The translations under genes were made by a program, and so were the position numbers. Shown here in pieces: positions 62,255 through 64,000 of a DNA stretch of 64,000 nucleotides (the first letter of the stretch is position 1; every line of letters starts with the position of its first letter). The stretch is from Amycolatopsis orientalis DSM 43388 (GTDB lineage Bacteria; Actinomycetota; Actinomycetes; Mycobacteriales; Pseudonocardiaceae): positions 1-64,000 of the forward strand of contig NZ_ASXG01000058.1 in assembly GCF_000411975.1 (NCBI RefSeq), given 5' to 3'. The notes under the pieces were generated by a model, which was given only the letters and a program-made list of their open reading frames with translations, searched no databases and was not told the origin of the DNA.

Positions 62255-64000
62255 ATGCGAGACGATGTGGTCGAGGCGAGTGCGGTGGTCGGGCACCCGC
62301 CCGAACAGGTGTGGCAGATCGTCGGCAGCCCCGAGCTGTACCCGAGGTTCGTCCCGGCGATCAGCTGGTGCGAGGTCACCGTGCCGGCCGAACGCGGCCG
62401 CGGGCCGCACTGCCTGATCCGGCTGGCCCCGGACCGGCGCCCGGTCGCCGAGGGCGTCATCCACGCGGCGGTCTACCGGCCGGGCGAGCACGTCGTCTGG
62501 TGCGGGCTGCCGGACGAGCGGACCTGGGTGTCGGTCGAACTGCGGCCGGTCCCGCGCGGCGGCACCGAGATCGTGCTGCGGATGATGCTGCCGGCGCTGC
62601 CCCCGGAACACTCCGACCTGCTCGCCCGCGGCACGGTGAAAGGCCTGCTCAGGCAGCTGGCCAGGCGGATCGGGCAGCAGCTGTCCGGGCTGCCCGGCGA
62701 TCCGCCGGAGCAGGAGCCGGCCACTGCCCTGCGCACGGCGAACACGCTGGTCCGCGCGGGCGTGCTGGCCGCGGGACGGCCGGACCGGATGGTCAAGCAG
62801 CTCAATTCCCTCGCCCGCTGGGGCGCGACGCTGGCCGGCGGCTACCTCGCCGCGACCGCTCGCGGGGCCGACGACATCGCGGTGCACGACGAGCGCAACA
62901 CCCGCACGTTCGGCGAGATCGACGAACGCAGCAACCAGCTGGCCAACGCGCTCGCCGCGCTCGACGTGGCGGCCGGGTCCCGGGTCGCGCTGATGTGCCG
63001 CAACCACGCGGCGATGGTCGAGGCGTTCGTCGGGTGCAGCAAGCTCGGCGCCGACGTCGTCCTGCTCAACACCGGCCTCTCCCCCGCCGCCGTCGAGGAG
63101 GTGCTCACCCAGCATCCGCCCGCGGCGGTACTGGCCGACGACGAGTTCGCGCCGATCATCGCGTCGGTGCCCGGCGAGTTCCCGCGCGTGAGCACGTGGG
63201 ACGACGCCGAACAGGGCTACCGCACGCTCGACGAGCTGCTCCAGGACGCGCCGGCGACCCGGCCGAAGCCGAGCGAACGCGAGGGCCGGATCGTCGTGCT
63301 GACCTCAGGCACCACCGGCGCGCCGAAGGGCGCCCGCCGTCCGACGCCGAAGGGCGTGAGCACGTCGGCGACCGTTTTGTCGCGAATCCCCTTGCGCGCC
63401 CGGGACAAGATCGCGGTGGCCGCCCCGCTGTTCCACAGCTGGGGGCTGGCGGCGATGCAGCTCGGGATGGCGCTGCGGGCGGAGCTGTCGCTGATCCGCC
63501 GGTTCGACGCGGAGCAGACGCTGCGCACGATCGCCGAACACCGCTGCGACGCGCTGTTCGCGGTCCCGATCATGCTGCAGCGGATCCTCGACCTGCCCGA
63601 ACGCGTGCGCAACCGGTACGACCTGTCGTCGCTGCGGATCGTGGCGAGCAGCGGATCGGCGATGCCGGGCGCGTTCGTGACGTCGTTCATGGACACCTTC
63701 GGCGACATCCTCTACAACTTCTACGGCTCCACCGAGGTCTCCTGGGCGAGCATCGCCGACCCGGCGGACCTGCGCGCCGCCCCGACGTCCGCGGGCCGCT
63801 GCCCGCCGGGCACCCGGGTCGCGATCCTGGACGACGACCGCCGCCCGGTCCCGCCCGGCGACGAGGGCCAGATCTTCGTCGGCAACGACATGCTGTTCGA
63901 CGGCTACACCAACGGTTCGAGCGTCCCGCGCGCACACGACCTGATGGCGACCGGCGACGTCGGCTACCAGGACGCGTCCGGGCGGCTGTTCGTCACCGGC
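62255..64000 (+). CDS. SRPBCC domain fused to AMP-dependent acyl-CoA synthetase (3' truncated by window)
   Basis: 582 codons are seen and the frame is open at the window end. Residues 1-150 form an SRPBCC/polyketide-cyclase-like START fold (VVGHPPEQVWQIVGSPELYP, split from helix to strand). A linker with RPDRMVKQLNSLARWG as in FadD2-like proteins follows. From about 205 there is an ANL-family adenylation domain: P-loop LTSGTTGAPKG, PLFHSWG, FYGSTEVSW, and TGDVGY at the edge. It should activate a fatty or aryl acid as its CoA thioester; the START domain may hold a hydrophobic substrate. Start ATG 62255 follows AGGCGGA. Confidence 0.88.
   Translation, partial: MRDDVVEASAVVGHPPEQVWQIVGSPELYPRFVPAISWCEVTVPAERGRGPHCLIRLAPDRRPVAEGVIHAAVYRPGEHVVWCGLPDERTWVSVELRPVPRGGTEIVLRMMLPALPPEHSDLLARGTVKGLLRQLARRIGQQLSGLPGDPPEQEPATALRTANTLVRAGVLAAGRPDRMVKQLNSLARWGATLAGGYLAATARGADDIAVHDERNTRTFGEIDERSNQLANALAALDVAAGSRVALMCRNHAAMVEAFVGCSKLGADVVLLNTGLSPAAVEEVLTQHPPAAVLADDEFAPIIASVPGEFPRVSTWDDAEQGYRTLDELLQDAPATRPKPSEREGRIVVLTSGTTGAPKGARRPTPKGVSTSATVLSRIPLRARDKIAVAAPLFHSWGLAAMQLGMALRAELSLIRRFDAEQTLRTIAEHRCDALFAVPIMLQRILDLPERVRNRYDLSSLRIVASSGSAMPGAFVTSFMDTFGDILYNFYGSTEVSWASIADPADLRAAPTSAGRCPPGTRVAILDDDRRPVPPGDEGQIFVGNDMLFDGYTNGSSVPRAHDLMATGDVGYQDASGRLFVTG

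Overview
The window is about 64 kb of very GC-rich DNA. It has frequent GTG starts, stop/start overlaps of the ATGA, GTGA and TGATG type, TAT signal peptides and many TetR and GntR regulators. It also carries a mycobacterial-type alpha-methylacyl-CoA racemase, a GlgM/GlgC pair and an ECF42 sigma factor with its DGPF partner. Together these indicate a saprophytic actinomycete, most likely a Pseudonocardiaceae such as Amycolatopsis; the genus is an inference. No rRNA, tRNA, CRISPR array, phage or transposon was recognised, and no PKS or NRPS genes are present.

Layout. 0.9-9.5 kb: a Cmx-type efflux pump convergent with enolase, a secreted purple-acid-phosphatase-like enzyme, a P450, a racemase, a Gly/Gln-rich repeat protein, and a 33-bp tandem repeat array. 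9.5-16.7 kb: a methyltransferase, a YtrA-type GntR with a DUF1648/DUF5808 membrane protein, a divergent ABC exporter, an ornithine cyclodeaminase-like gene, and a FadR-MFS pair. 16.8-23.9 kb: two large secreted proteases. One has a subtilisin-like layout with sedolisin-like active-site residues. The other is a sedolisin with a complete trypsin-like domain inserted into an Ig-like repeat; its gene carries two apparent frameshifts. 23.9-28.5 kb: an XRE regulator, a TetR/P450 divergent pair and two small membrane proteins. 28.7-31.6 kb: fatty-acid beta-oxidation genes with a divergent TetR. 31.7-40.4 kb: a divergent pair of membrane enzymes, the DGPF/ECF42 operon, a VanY-like peptidase beside a two-component system with a GerMN lipoprotein, an MFS transporter and a TetR. 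40.6-43.1 kb: a dehydrogenase/isomerase pair and an acetyltransferase.

43.1-54.4 kb is the most coherent system. A FadR-type GntR regulator diverges from a seven-gene operon. The operon encodes a TAT lipoprotein solute-binding protein, a permease, a fused permease-ATPase, an ATPase, a NanA/DapA-family lyase, a GH42 beta-galactosidase and a secreted GH33 sialidase with a C-terminal LamG-like domain. A perfect-arm operator lies in the divergent promoter region. I read it as a sialoglycan scavenging locus with a peptide-family (SatABCD-like) sialic acid or sialoside importer.

54.4-64 kb: a TauE transporter, a UTRA-type GntR, an SGNH hydrolase broken by an in-frame amber codon, a glycosyltransferase, the glgM-glgC operon, a USP/PrmC-like pair, and a truncated SRPBCC/acyl-CoA synthetase fusion at the edge.

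Several long near-perfect palindromes form at least one repeat family (CGTGAGT...ACTCACG) scattered between genes. Many genes lack a Shine-Dalgarno sequence but have a TANNNT box 6-7 nt before the start codon, which suggests leaderless transcripts. Three apparent frameshifts are all consistent with one missing base in GC-rich sequence, so sequencing error should be excluded before they are called biological.
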